A DNA stretch of 64,000 nt from Kineosporia sp. NBRC 101731 (GCF_030269305.1 NZ_BSTC01000023.1:1-64000); one strand, 5' to 3'; counted from the first letter of the stretch, positions 24,487 through 34,387 are shown. Numbers and translations: made by a program. Notes: generated from the sequence alone by a model not told the origin.

Positions 24487-25980
24487 GTGACGACGACGGG
24501 AGTGCCAGTGGGTTTCCGGGTCGAGCTTGACCCGGAGGTGGTGATCAAACCGGACGGAACGGTTTTCGGCGGTTCGCCGGCCCGGCTGTTCCGCCTCAAC
24601 CCGGCCGGCCAGGAAGCGTTCTCGCAGCTGAGATCGGGCGTCGTGGGAAGTCCCGCGGCCTCGGCCCTGGCGCGTCGCTTCGCCGACGCCGGCGTGGTGC
24701 ATCCCGTGCGCCAGGGACTTCCGGACGACGACGGCCGGCGTCCGGGGCGGCAGGGCGTGGTCACGGTGATCGTCCCCGTCCGCGACCGGGCCCCCGAGCT
24801 CGACCGCTGCCTGAGCGGTCTGGCCGCGTCGTCGCAGCAGGCGGTGGCCGAAGTGATCGTGGTGGACGACGCCTCGCTCGACCCGCAGGCCGTCGCCGCG
24901 GTGGCCCGCACGCACGGCGCCCGGCTGCTGGTCCGCACCGTCAACGGTGGCCCGGGCCCGGCCCGCAACCTCGCCCTGGAGTCGGTGAGCACCCCGCTGG
25001 TCGCCTTCCTGGACTCGGACTGCCTGCCGTCCGCCAGCTGGATCGACGACCTGGTGGGGCATTTCGACGACCCTCTGCTGGCCGGGGTGGCTCCCCGGAT
25101 CGTTGCCGGCGGGCATGCGGGCGACACCCTCGCCGAGCGCTTCTCGCAGGCCCGGCCGGTGCTCGACCTGGGCGGACTGCCGGCCCGGGTGGCACCGCTC
25201 AGCCGGGTGTCCTACCTGCCCACCGCGGCCTTGATCCTGCGCCGATCCGCGCTCGAGGAGATCGAGGGGCCAACCGGTTTCGACGAGGATCTGCGGTACG
25301 GCGAAGACGTGGACCTGGTCTGGCGGCTGCTCGAGGCCGGCTGGCGGGTGCGGTACGACCCCACCGTGGAGATCGGCCACGAGGAACCGGCCGGGTGGAA
25401 GTCACTGCTGCGCAGGCGCTTCGCCTACGGCACCTCGGCGGCGAAGCTCGAGGAACGGCATCCGGGCAAGGTGGCGCCGCTGGTGATGGTGGCCGCGCCG
25501 GTCTCGACCGTGACGGCGTTGCTGGCCCGGCGCCCGCTGCTGGCCGCCGCCACGTTCGCGGCCGGCTACGCCGATGCCCACCACGCCCTGACCCAGGCCG
25601 GCACCACCAGCGACGACCTGCTCAAGCCCTTGGCCATCGGCGTGCGCGAGACGTTCTTCGGCATGGGCCGCTGGTCGTCCCAGTTCGCCCTGCCACTCCT
25701 GCCCCTGCTGCTCGCGCTCCCCGGCCGTCACCGCAAGGGCCGCGCGCTCGCGGCGCTGGTCCTGGTGCTGGCCTCCCCGGTCCGCGAATGGCTGAGGCTG
25801 CGTCCGGAGGGTATCGACCCGGTGCGCTGGAGCATCGCCGTGCTGCTCGACGACGCGGCCTACGGCGCGGGGGTCTGGGCCGGCAGCGTCCAGGCCCGCC
25901 ACCTGCGCGCGGTGCGGCCGAGCTGGAAGTGGCGCCTGCTGGGATCGGTCACCTCAACCCCCACCCCCAAACCTTCGTGA
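24487..25980 (+). CDS. mftF: MftF, mycofactocin glycosyltransferase
   Basis: A 497-residue GT2 glycosyltransferase. An N-terminal PqqD-like part (1-90) precedes the GT2 core starting TVIVPVRDRAPELDRCL near residue 93, with the nucleotide site VVDDASLD, the DxD-like DSDCLP and an ED motif in RYGEDVDLVWRLLEAGW. Hydrophobic segments in the C-terminal third suggest membrane association. It adds beta-1,4-linked glucose units to (pre)mycofactocin. GTG 24487 is the start. Its stop abuts the composite hairpin region that separates it from the opposing TPR operon. Confidence 0.94.
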   Translation: MTTTGVPVGFRVELDPEVVIKPDGTVFGGSPARLFRLNPAGQEAFSQLRSGVVGSPAASALARRFADAGVVHPVRQGLPDDDGRRPGRQGVVTVIVPVRDRAPELDRCLSGLAASSQQAVAEVIVVDDASLDPQAVAAVARTHGARLLVRTVNGGPGPARNLALESVSTPLVAFLDSDCLPSASWIDDLVGHFDDPLLAGVAPRIVAGGHAGDTLAERFSQARPVLDLGGLPARVAPLSRVSYLPTAALILRRSALEEIEGPTGFDEDLRYGEDVDLVWRLLEAGWRVRYDPTVEIGHEEPAGWKSLLRRRFAYGTSAAKLEERHPGKVAPLVMVAAPVSTVTALLARRPLLAAATFAAGYADAHHALTQAGTTSDDLLKPLAIGVRETFFGMGRWSSQFALPLLPLLLALPGRHRKGRALAALVLVLASPVREWLRLRPEGIDPVRWSIAVLLDDAAYGAGVWAGSVQARHLRAVRPSWKWRLLGSVTSTPTPKPS

Positions 25981-26092
25981 TCATGCAAAACCTCCCCAGC
26001 GTTCTAGAACTCTGAAGGCGACAGTTCTAGAACTCCGGGGAGTGGGGGCACCTCCCGGCCGAAGGCTGGGGGATTTGCATGATCACGGCGAA
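25974..26092. repeat. Composite inverted-repeat element between mftF and the TPR operon
   Basis: Outer arms TTCGTGATCATGCAAA (from 25974) and TTTGCATGATCACG (to about 26088) enclose two copies of the palindrome GTTCTAGAAC (26001-26010, 26024-26033) and a second hairpin (CTCCCGGCCGAAGGCTGGGGG, about 26052-26072). It separates convergent operons and is probably a bidirectional terminator; the outer arm is the same motif as in the palindrome at 205-254. Confidence 0.75.
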
Positions 26093-26130
26093 GATCTTGG
26101 TTTGTTGATCTCACGCACACGGTCTGGGGG

Positions 26131-28683
26131 TCAGCTGAGCTCTTCGGCCCGGTCGCGGACCTGCTTGGCCTCGTGGTGGCGGCCGAGCTTCTCGTAGACG
26201 TCACCGGCGGCGTTGAGCACCTGGCCGAGGACGTCGGGGTGGTCGGCCAGGATCTCGATCGCCTGCTCCATCAGGGGCAGGGACTCGGCGGGGCGGTCGT
26301 GGTTGAACAGGACCCCGGCGGCCAGCATCAGCGCGCGCCCGCCCGGGACTTCCTCCTCGATCGTGATGAACTCCTGCGCGGCCTGTTTCGCGACCCGCAC
26401 GGCCTCGTCCGGGTGTTCCCCGGCGATCGCCCGGGCCAGGGAGTCGAGCAGGTCGGCGTGCTCGAACGCGGCGGCCGGGTGGTCGTCGGCGGCGGCCTGG
26501 GCGGCGCGTTCGACCGCCTCCCGCAGCACCTCGGCGGCCCGGTCGTCCTCGTCGGCGAGACTCAGTGACCGGCCGTGCATGTGCATGGCCCGCACGAGCC
26601 ACATCGGGTCGTCCTCCTCGAGGTGGCGGGCCGACTCGACCGCACCGGCCATCACCGCGATGCCGTCCTCGTCACCGGCGTCGGTCATCAGCTCGCCCAG
26701 CGCCAGCGCCGCCCGGGTGGCCAGCAGCCAGTCCTCGTCCTGGGAGGCCAGGGCGACCGCGTCGCGGTAGGCCTCCAGTGCGTCCTGGTACTCCTGCATC
26801 GCCACGCAGCCCTGGCCGATGCGGCGCAGGGTCTCGGCCCGCTCGGAGTCGGGGGCGCCGGTCGCGATCTGGCGGCGCAGCACCTCGCGGGCCTCTTCCA
26901 CGCCCTCCTCGGCGCGGCCCAGGGCCTGCAGCAGGGAGCCGAGTTCCAGCCGGGCGCTGAGCTCCTGCGGCAGCTCGGCCAGCGCGGCCTCGCGGATCGC
27001 GATCCGCCAGCGCTCGATGGCCAGGTCGGCCTTGGACGCGTCCTGGGCCAGATGGGCGCCGAGAATCGCGGTGGTCGAGGCCCATTCGCGGGCACCCAGG
27101 CGCAGGCCGATGGCCAGGCTGGCATCGGCGGCGGCCAGGCCGGCGTCGAACTGGTCGTCGGCCCCCAGCAGCTGGGCCTTGGTGCGCAGCAGCGCCGCGC
27201 GCCGGCCGCGACCGCGGCCCTTCTCCAGGTCGGGGTCGGTGAGCGCGGTCTCGGTCAGGGCCAGGGCGGCGTCCAGACCTTCGTTGCCGGCCACCTCGAA
27301 GATGCTCGCGAGAATCTCGTCGCTCTCGCCCGCAGCCTCCAGACGCGCCTTCAGCCCGGCGATCTCGGCGATCTGGGCGGCTGTCAGCGGCTCCCCGCCG
27401 GGGGCGTCGCCGAGCGACTCGACAGCGGTCAGCACCTGGCGGGCCTGGCCGCGCTCGTCCATCGACAGGAGGTCGGAGACCAGGATCAGGCGCCCGTCCA
27501 GGTCGTCCGGCAGCGCGGCGGGCGCGGCGTCGGTGCTGACCCGGGTGGCGCCGATCGGCAGGTCGTACGACGTTCCGGCGAGCTCGTCGTCGGCGGCCAG
27601 GCGGGACTCGTACCAGCCGTTGCCGTTGCGTTCGTCGAACTGCGCGCCGAGGGCGGCGGCCGCCTGACGGGCCGCGTCTTTCAGATCGGTCACGGTCCAG
27701 GGCCCGTCGTGCTCCCCGAGGATCGGGACCAACTGGGCGTCGGAGGCGGCCGCGACGGTCTGGGCGCCGGCCCCCGCGCGCTGCGCCGCACCGAGCAGGA
27801 CCGAGGCCGCGGACAGCGCGTCGAAGTGGGCCTGGGCGTTCAGCCCGTCATGCACCAGCCAGTTCAGGTGCCGTTCGAGGATCTCCAGGCCGCGGGCCTC
27901 GTTGCCGGTGACGGCGCAGAACCGCAGGTGCTGGGCGATCATCGTGAGGTGGTCGGCGTTGGTGCGGGCCATCCGGTAGCCGCGCAGATGCATCTGCCGG
28001 GCCTCGTCCAGCCGGCCCGCGCGCAGCGCCGGCAGCAGGGCCTGGGCGATCGTGTTCTCCGGCTCGTCGCCGCAGGTCATGCCCTGCTCGAGGATCTCGT
28101 CGGCGAGCGCCAGCCCGTCCGCGTCCTTGCCGATGGCGTAGTGGTACTCCGCCTCCTCGGCCCGCACGCAGGTCTCGCAGTGGCTGTAGTTGTCGCGGGG
28201 GGTGCGCTTCAGCTCGCCGAGCCAGGTGCCGGCCTCGTCGAGACGGCCCTGCCCGACGGCAGCCTGGAAACGGGCCTGCAGCACGCCGGAGAGACCGACG
28301 CCCTCCTTCAGGTACTGCTGCTGCATGGCCTCGATCGCCGAGTCCACGTCGGCGATCGAGAACAGCGGGCTGCCCATCAGCGAGCTGACCACGTGTTTGT
28401 GGTACCAGAGCAGGTCGAAACCGCCGACCTGCAGGGGGAACTTCTCCGGGTCGGCGGCGTTGCGGCCCACGCACCAGGCGAACGCCGACAGCTGCGCGTC
28501 GGTGTCGCCGAGCATGCTCGCCGAGGGAAGGAGCCGCAGCCGGGCGGTATAGCCCTGCTCGTCCAGCCCGTGTTCGTCGGCCAGCGCGATCGCCTCGTCG
28601 ATCAGGGCGCGCTCGGCCGGCCCGAAGGGCGTGACGTCGATCTCCTCGAAGAGGGTCTCGATGCGGTCCTCGACGCTGTCCAT
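26131..28683 (-). CDS. Tetratricopeptide-repeat protein, paralogue A
   Basis: An 850-residue, acidic, all-helical protein made of many TPR-like pairs of about 34 residues (e.g. repeats containing ALEAYRDAVALA and VRDRAEELS at the end). TPRs are protein-protein adaptors, and here the operon's first gene is an HSP90, a classic TPR partner. The N-terminal 170 residues (GPAERALIDEAIALADEHG, the block LSAFAWCVGRN, and HCETC) are clearly the same domain as in the next gene, so the two arose by tandem duplication. ATG 28683. It is the last gene of the operon. Confidence 0.85.
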   Translation of the reverse strand: MDSVEDRIETLFEEIDVTPFGPAERALIDEAIALADEHGLDEQGYTARLRLLPSASMLGDTDAQLSAFAWCVGRNAADPEKFPLQVGGFDLLWYHKHVVSSLMGSPLFSIADVDSAIEAMQQQYLKEGVGLSGVLQARFQAAVGQGRLDEAGTWLGELKRTPRDNYSHCETCVRAEEAEYHYAIGKDADGLALADEILEQGMTCGDEPENTIAQALLPALRAGRLDEARQMHLRGYRMARTNADHLTMIAQHLRFCAVTGNEARGLEILERHLNWLVHDGLNAQAHFDALSAASVLLGAAQRAGAGAQTVAAASDAQLVPILGEHDGPWTVTDLKDAARQAAAALGAQFDERNGNGWYESRLAADDELAGTSYDLPIGATRVSTDAAPAALPDDLDGRLILVSDLLSMDERGQARQVLTAVESLGDAPGGEPLTAAQIAEIAGLKARLEAAGESDEILASIFEVAGNEGLDAALALTETALTDPDLEKGRGRGRRAALLRTKAQLLGADDQFDAGLAAADASLAIGLRLGAREWASTTAILGAHLAQDASKADLAIERWRIAIREAALAELPQELSARLELGSLLQALGRAEEGVEEAREVLRRQIATGAPDSERAETLRRIGQGCVAMQEYQDALEAYRDAVALASQDEDWLLATRAALALGELMTDAGDEDGIAVMAGAVESARHLEEDDPMWLVRAMHMHGRSLSLADEDDRAAEVLREAVERAAQAAADDHPAAAFEHADLLDSLARAIAGEHPDEAVRVAKQAAQEFITIEEEVPGGRALMLAAGVLFNHDRPAESLPLMEQAIEILADHPDVLGQVLNAAGDVYEKLGRHHEAKQVRDRAEELS

Positions 28684-28734
28684 TTCCCTGGAAACTCCTT
28701 GACTGTGAAGGTGACGGTGGGTGCTCGGCCGGTA

Positions 28735-31059
28735 TCAGCCGAGGTCGTCGATGAATTGCAGGTCGCCGAAGTGATCCTGCCTTACCCGCCCGACCCGGGC
28801 CGCAGCCGCCCGGGCGGCGGCCGGTCGTTCGAGCCTGTCGTACACCGAGACCAGGCTGATCAGGCACTCCAGCAGCACTTGCGGCCGGTCGTCGAGCAGC
28901 GGCTCGGCCTCCAGCAGCAGGGGCAGGGCCTGAGCGGGGCGGGCGGCGCCGTCGAGCAGGTGGGCGGCCAGCAGCAGGGAGCGCCCGGCCTGCCCGGCGG
29001 CCTGCACGGCGAGGAAGGCCGAGGCGGCCTCACGGGCCAGCCCGACTGCCTCGTCCACCCGCTCCGGCCCGGCGTCGCCGACCGTGCGGGCCAGGGAGTC
29101 GAGGATCTCGGCGTGCTCGTGGACCACGGCCGGGTCGAGGGTGGCGAACGGGTCGGATGCCTCGCGCAGGGCCTCGCGCAGGACCATCTCGGCCTGTTCG
29201 ACCCCGGCGATCTGGGCCAGGGCCTGGCCCAGCAGGTGTTCGGCCCGCACCAGGGTGAGGGGGTTGCCGCGGGTCTGCCGCGCCGATTCCACCACGCCGG
29301 CCAGCACGTTCAGTGAGTCCTGGTCGCGCCGGGCGAAGAGCAGCTCGCCCAGGGCCAGGCCGTAGCGGGTGGTCGCGGCCCAGTCGCCGGCGGTGGAGGC
29401 GAGGGCGACCGCGTCGCGGTAGCTGTCGCGGGCCCCTTCCCGGTCGGCCGGGTCGGACTGGGCGGCCAGGGCCTGACCGAGCAGGAAGTAGGCCTCGGCC
29501 AGCTCACCGGCCGGGGCCCCGGCGGCCCGCAGCAGCGCCAGGGCCTCCTCGATCTCCACCGTGCCCTCGTCCGCCTCGCCGGCGCGGCACAGGGCGGCTC
29601 CCAGTTCGAGCCGGAAGGCACTCTCGCCCGGCAGTTCTCCGGCGGCGGCCTCGCGCACGGCGGTGCGGCAGTATTCGACCGCCGCGTCGTTGTCGCCCAG
29701 GGTGGTGGCCGTCAGCGCCGCCAGGCGCGCGGTGGTGACGGACTGGTCGCGGTCACCGAGGGCGAGGCTGATCTGCAGGGCCTCGGCGGCGCAGGCCAGG
29801 GCCAGCACCGGCTCGTCCGAGGCCAGGCGCTCGGCCTCCGACTTCAGGTGAGCCGCGCGCGTCCGCAATTCGGTCTCCTCGCCCACCGGGGGCCCCGCGC
29901 TGACCTGGGGGGCGGACCGGGTGGCCAGGGGCACGTCGTAGTAGCTGTTCAGCAGGTCCAGGTCGCGCGCGAGCATCCGGGTCTGGAAGTCGTTGCCGTT
30001 GCGGGCGTCGAACTGCGCCGCCAGCCGCCCTGCCCGATCCCGCACGGTGACCGTGAGATCGCGCACGGTCCAGCCGGTTTCGCGTTCGCCGAGAATGCGG
30101 GTGAGGCCGATGGCCGACGCGGTGCGCACGATCTGGTCGCCGGCGCCGGCCCGTACGGCGGCGGCCAGCAGGACCCCGGCCGCCGAGAGCACGTCCAGGT
30201 GGCCCCGTGCGTTCAGGCCGTCGTGGGTCAGCCAGCGCAGGTGCTGCTCGAGGATCTCCAGGCCGCGGGCCTCGTTACCGGTGACGGCACAGAACCGCAG
30301 GTGCTGGGCGATCATCCGGAGGTTGTCCGGGTTGGAACGGGCTTCCCGGTAGCCGCGCAGGTGAGCCCGGCGGGCGTCGTTCAGGCGCCCGGCGCGCAGC
30401 ATCGGCAGCAACGCGTTCGCCAGGGTGTTGGCCGGTTCGCTGGCGCAGACCAGGTCGCGGGTGAGGATCTCGTCGGCCAGCCGCAGCCCGGCCTCGTCGT
30501 GGCCGCACGCGTAGCGGAACTCGGCCTCCTCGGCCCGGGAACAGGCCTCGCAGTGGCTGTACGCGTCGCGCGGGGTGCGCCGCAGGTCGGCCAGCAACTC
30601 GCCCGCCCGTTCCAGACGGCCCTGCCCGGTCGCGGCCTGGAACCGGGCCTGCCAGACCGCGGAGAGCCCCACGCCCGCCAGACGGTAGGCGGACTCCATC
30701 GCCTCGATCGCGAAGTTCACGTCGGCGCGGGAGAACAGCGGGCTGCCCATCAGGGCCCCGACCACGTGCTTGTGGAACCAGAGCAGGTCGAACTCGCCGA
30801 CCCGCAGCGGGAACCGCTGCGGGTCGGCCTGGTGCCGGCCCACGCACCAGGCGAACGCCGACAGCTGCGCGTCGGTGTCACCGGTGCGGTTGGCCGACGC
30901 CAGCAGGCGCAGCCGGGCGGCGTACCCCAGCTCGTCCAGCGTGTACTCGTCGGCCAGCGCGATCGCCGCATCGATCAGGACCCGCTCGGCGGGGCCGGAC
31001 GGGGCGGAGTCGATCTCTGAGAGCAGATCCGCGATCTGCTCCGGCAAACCCCTGTCCAT
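28735..31059 (-). CDS. Tetratricopeptide-repeat protein, paralogue B
   Basis: A 774-residue TPR protein homologous over its whole length to the 850-residue neighbour: same N-terminal GPAERVLIDAAIALADEY, LSAFAWCVGRH and HCEAC blocks and similar repeat array. The start is ATG 31059, which gives an N-terminus parallel to the paralogue (MDRGLPEQIADLL vs MDSVEDRIETLF); the open frame continues upstream into the preceding gene but that part is not protein-like. It is 51 bp upstream of paralogue A. Confidence 0.83.
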   Translation of the reverse strand: MDRGLPEQIADLLSEIDSAPSGPAERVLIDAAIALADEYTLDELGYAARLRLLASANRTGDTDAQLSAFAWCVGRHQADPQRFPLRVGEFDLLWFHKHVVGALMGSPLFSRADVNFAIEAMESAYRLAGVGLSAVWQARFQAATGQGRLERAGELLADLRRTPRDAYSHCEACSRAEEAEFRYACGHDEAGLRLADEILTRDLVCASEPANTLANALLPMLRAGRLNDARRAHLRGYREARSNPDNLRMIAQHLRFCAVTGNEARGLEILEQHLRWLTHDGLNARGHLDVLSAAGVLLAAAVRAGAGDQIVRTASAIGLTRILGERETGWTVRDLTVTVRDRAGRLAAQFDARNGNDFQTRMLARDLDLLNSYYDVPLATRSAPQVSAGPPVGEETELRTRAAHLKSEAERLASDEPVLALACAAEALQISLALGDRDQSVTTARLAALTATTLGDNDAAVEYCRTAVREAAAGELPGESAFRLELGAALCRAGEADEGTVEIEEALALLRAAGAPAGELAEAYFLLGQALAAQSDPADREGARDSYRDAVALASTAGDWAATTRYGLALGELLFARRDQDSLNVLAGVVESARQTRGNPLTLVRAEHLLGQALAQIAGVEQAEMVLREALREASDPFATLDPAVVHEHAEILDSLARTVGDAGPERVDEAVGLAREAASAFLAVQAAGQAGRSLLLAAHLLDGAARPAQALPLLLEAEPLLDDRPQVLLECLISLVSVYDRLERPAAARAAAARVGRVRQDHFGDLQFIDDLG

Positions 31060-31151
31060 GCCCGTGCCGCTCCCGGTGAGTTCGTCGTCGTCGTCGAAGA
31101 AGAGAGCCTGGCCTGTCTGGCGTGGTCTGGCGTGGTCTGGCGTGGTGCGTG

Positions 31152-32294
31152 TTACTCGCTCTTCGGCTTCTCCGCTTCCTTGAACCCGCGCATCTGCTCC
31201 GACAATTCCTCGGCCGCCTTCGCGTCTTCGGTGCGGCCCAGCTGGGCGTAGGTCGCGGCCAGGATGTCGAGGCAGCCCACCAGGTGCTCGGGCTCGGCGG
31301 ACAGTACCGCGGTGGCCCGTTCCAGGAGCGGCACGGCCTCGGCCGGGCGGTCGGCGGAGGTCAGCAGCCGCGCACCCAGGGTGAGCGAACGGCCGGCGTC
31401 GACCTTGCCGCCGATGTTGGAGTACGTGTCGGCGGAGTTCTGTGCGCACTCCACCGCCTCGTCCAGCCGCTCCGGCCAGGCACCGCTGATCAGCACGGCC
31501 AGCCCGTGCAGCACCGCGGCGCGGGCGGCGCTGACGGCAGCGTGCTCGGACGCCGGCGGGGTGGAGGACAGCTGCAGCGCCTCCTTGAGGGTCTCCTCGG
31601 CCCCCTCGACGTCACCGGCCCGGCCGCGGGCCCGGCCCACGCGGTTCAGCGAGTCGATCAGGCCGAGCAGGTCACCGTGCGGCTGACGGGGCGGCTCGAC
31701 GATGACGATCGGCTCACCGGCGGCGGCCTCGGTCAGCGCCAGCCGGTACAGGTCGGCGGCCTCCTGGTAGCGGTGCAACTCCAGGGTGGCCTGCGCGGCG
31801 GTGCGCGAGAGCTGCACGCAGAACCCGTGGGCGCCCAGGTCCAGACCGATACGCAGGGCGTCCTCGGCCGTGTTGAGCATGTCTTCCAGTCGCCCGGCGC
31901 CGGCCAGGATCCAGGCCTTGGCCCGCAGCAGCGCCGCCACCTGGCCCCGGTTCAGGCCCTCGGCGGCCAGCGCATCGTCGACGACCTGGACCACCTTCAG
32001 CGGCTCCATGTCGTCGGGCACCGCGACCACGGGGGTGAGGGCCTCGTCGAGCTCCGGAGGGTTCTCGCGGCGGGCCCGGGCGGCCGCGAGGCGCTCGTTC
32101 TGCTCGTCGGTGAAGGTGGCCTTCAGCAACATGCGGCGCGTCGCGATCAGGTCGAGCAGCTGCCCGGCCAGACCGAACTCCTCGAGGACGAGGAGGCACT
32201 CCACACGGTCGAGAAGGACGTCGGTGTCGATGGACCGGGGGGACTTACCGGCGGGCGGCCCGTCGGTCCGGTTCTGGCTCTGCGTCGTGTTCAT
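31152..32294 (-). CDS. Tetratricopeptide-repeat protein (short)
   Basis: A 380-residue helical TPR protein, the second gene of the HSP90 operon, 3 bp after the HSP90 stop codon. Repeats of TPR length are visible (ALNRGQVAALLRAKAWILAG, ATLELHRYQEAADLYRLAL, the last near KAAEELSEQM). It probably bridges the HSP90 to clients or to the two larger TPR proteins. ATG 32294. Confidence 0.83.
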   Translation of the reverse strand: MNTTQSQNRTDGPPAGKSPRSIDTDVLLDRVECLLVLEEFGLAGQLLDLIATRRMLLKATFTDEQNERLAAARARRENPPELDEALTPVVAVPDDMEPLKVVQVVDDALAAEGLNRGQVAALLRAKAWILAGAGRLEDMLNTAEDALRIGLDLGAHGFCVQLSRTAAQATLELHRYQEAADLYRLALTEAAAGEPIVIVEPPRQPHGDLLGLIDSLNRVGRARGRAGDVEGAEETLKEALQLSSTPPASEHAAVSAARAAVLHGLAVLISGAWPERLDEAVECAQNSADTYSNIGGKVDAGRSLTLGARLLTSADRPAEAVPLLERATAVLSAEPEHLVGCLDILAATYAQLGRTEDAKAAEELSEQMRGFKEAEKPKSE

Positions 32295-32297
32295 TGA

Positions 32298-34226
32298 TCA
32301 GTTCTCCCCGGGGGCATCCGGCATGTCGCCGAGATCAGCGCCCAGCCCGGCACTCAGGTGCACGATGTCGGTCAGAGCGTCGGTGAGCGAGGCCCGCTCG
32401 ACCGCGCGGAGGGGGCGGTGTGCAGCCAGCAGGGCCTGCACATGTACCACCCGTACGGTACGGGCGAGCAGGAGATCATCATCGCTCTCGGCCAGTGCCC
32501 GAACCAGCCGATTACGCCAGTTCAGGCAGAGCTGGCCGGCAGCTCCGACATTCTCACCCTCACCATCTATCTGGTGCTGCGATCTTTGTGAATCCTGAGC
32601 GTCGTCGATGCGTTGCAGGATCGACGCCCACATGCCGCTCCCGGCCTCTTTGGCCCGCTGGCGCTGCAGCCGGCGAAGAACCCCGGCGTCGGCGATGTGC
32701 AGTGCGGGGAGGGTGTCGGGAGCGAACGACCGCACGAGAACCGTGCAGTCGAGATCTTTCAGCGCGGCCTCGGCCCGGGCCTGCAGGCGCTGCGCGGACG
32801 GGCGCTCGGCCAGCGGCGGCACGTCGAGCGAGGCCAGCTCGTCGGTGATCGTGACGGTCTCGACCACCGTGCCGGGGATCAGCTCGGGCAGCCGCCGCAG
32901 GATGTCGGAGTCGTAGACGTAGCCGCCGTTGATCACCGGCGCGTCCGGCCGGGCGATGGCCGCGATCTGGCGGAACTCGTCCACCGTCTCGGCGAAGCGC
33001 AGGGGGGCACCGCGGCGCAGCAGCTCACGGTAGGTGGTCTGGCCGTTGCTGGTCTCGATCGGCAGCCAGGGCACGATGAAGCCGGCCAGCTCGTCGTCGT
33101 GCAGCACCAGCGAGCGCAGCGCCAGGTGGTGCACGCCCAGGAAGGTGCTCAGGCGCACCGGGTCGCGGTTGGCCAGGGTGGCCACCCAGCGGCGCAGCGC
33201 GGCGCCCAGTTCGGCCCGGGTCTCCTCGAGCGCGTCGTCCTGGATCAGCGACTCCCGGCTGGCCGTGGGGCGCAGCCCGGAGGTGTCGACCACGCAGCGG
33301 GCGAAGAACGCCCATTCGGGCAGCAGGTCGTCGGTGCGTTCCGACAGCAGCATGCCGCGCAGGTAGACCCGGGTGGCCTGGCGGGCGCCGGGGGAGGGGG
33401 CGAACGGGAGGACGAACGCGGTGCCCCGGGTGCCGGTGGCGGGCACGTGCAGGGGGATGGCGTCGAGGGGGTCGGCGCCGATCAGCTCGCGCCCCAGCGC
33501 CATCAGCTCGGGGGTGGCGTGGGTGAAGGGCTGTGCGAAGAGCGGTTCGCCGCTGACGATCTGCTCACCGCCGCCGGGCAGGTCGACCCGCACCGGCACC
33601 GGCAGGTAGGCACCGTAACGGGAAGCCAGATCGAGGACGCCGGTGGGCGAGGTCAGCTCGCCGTCACCGGCCCGCGGGCGCAGGCGCACCTGCGTGCCGA
33701 CCGCCAGGCCGCCCGCGGCTTCGACCTCGGACTCCAAAAGCTCTCTGACCGTAAATGTTCCGTCGGCGCTGCCGACCCACTCGACCGGCGGCTCGCCGCC
33801 GGCGCTGCGGGACAGCACCCGGATGTCGTCGCTCACCATGAAGCAGCTGAGCAGGCCGATGCCGAACTGGCCGAGCCGGTCGGTGCGGGGCAGGTCGAGC
33901 ACGTCGCGCTTGGAGCTGCGCCCGACCGTGGCCAGCAGCTCGCCGACCTCCGCCGCGGTCAGGCCGATTCCGTTGTCGGTGAAGACCAGTTCGCCGCCCG
34001 GGGTGTGGGCCGGGGTGATCCGGATGGCTCCCGGAGGCGTCCCCGGCATCCCCTCACGCGCCGTGATCGCATCGACACCGTTCTGCAGCAGTTCGCGCAG
34101 GTAGACCTGTGGGCCGGAGTAGATGCTGCGGCTCAGCAGGTCGACGATTCCCCGCAGGTCGACCTGGAACGGCCGGGAGGCGGGCGGCGTCGCCTCGGCC
34201 GGGGTTGGCTCGGGGATGGCAGGCAC
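32298..34226 (-). CDS. HSP90 family chaperone (HtpG-like)
   Basis: A 642-residue protein with the HSP90 GHKL ATPase at the N-terminus: the ATP-lid asparagine in LRELLQNGVDAI, DNGIG in VFTDNGIGLTAAEV, and GQFGIGLLSCF. The remaining domains are diverged from HtpG and the C-terminus is longer than the minimal form. The start is GTG 34226, at the point where similarity begins; upstream reading is open but Arg/Pro-rich. It is the first gene of an operon with three TPR proteins, an arrangement that suggests a dedicated chaperone-adaptor machine. Clients are unknown. Confidence 0.85.
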   Translation of the reverse strand: MPAIPEPTPAEATPPASRPFQVDLRGIVDLLSRSIYSGPQVYLRELLQNGVDAITAREGMPGTPPGAIRITPAHTPGGELVFTDNGIGLTAAEVGELLATVGRSSKRDVLDLPRTDRLGQFGIGLLSCFMVSDDIRVLSRSAGGEPPVEWVGSADGTFTVRELLESEVEAAGGLAVGTQVRLRPRAGDGELTSPTGVLDLASRYGAYLPVPVRVDLPGGGEQIVSGEPLFAQPFTHATPELMALGRELIGADPLDAIPLHVPATGTRGTAFVLPFAPSPGARQATRVYLRGMLLSERTDDLLPEWAFFARCVVDTSGLRPTASRESLIQDDALEETRAELGAALRRWVATLANRDPVRLSTFLGVHHLALRSLVLHDDELAGFIVPWLPIETSNGQTTYRELLRRGAPLRFAETVDEFRQIAAIARPDAPVINGGYVYDSDILRRLPELIPGTVVETVTITDELASLDVPPLAERPSAQRLQARAEAALKDLDCTVLVRSFAPDTLPALHIADAGVLRRLQRQRAKEAGSGMWASILQRIDDAQDSQRSQHQIDGEGENVGAAGQLCLNWRNRLVRALAESDDDLLLARTVRVVHVQALLAAHRPLRAVERASLTDALTDIVHLSAGLGADLGDMPDAPGEN

Positions 34227-34343
34227 CTGCGAAAGCCTAGGGGGTCGCAGGGGTTTGTCCGAAACCGCCGGGGGTGTGAAATCCGCGGGTTTTCTCTCAC
34301 TGATCCGTGACCGGTCCTCACGCAGCGCTCCCGGGCGGTGAAA

Positions 34344-34373
34344 TGCCCCCGGAAACCTGTGCTTCCGGGGGCA
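34344..34373. terminator. Terminator downstream of the first mftD
   Basis: Arms TGCCCCCGGAA (34344-34354) and TTCCGGGGGCA (34363-34373) are perfect, with an 8-nt loop. It lies between the mftD stop (34388) and the HSP90 start (34226), which separates the two transcripts. Confidence 0.75.
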
Positions 34374-34387
34374 CCTCGAGCAGCGGA

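Noticed and set aside
26575-29316. A 913-residue open frame on the plus strand across the TPR genes
   Set aside because: It is the antisense shadow of the high-GC TPR gene: Gly/Gln/Val-rich, low-complexity, no family, while the minus strand shows clear repeats and paralogy.
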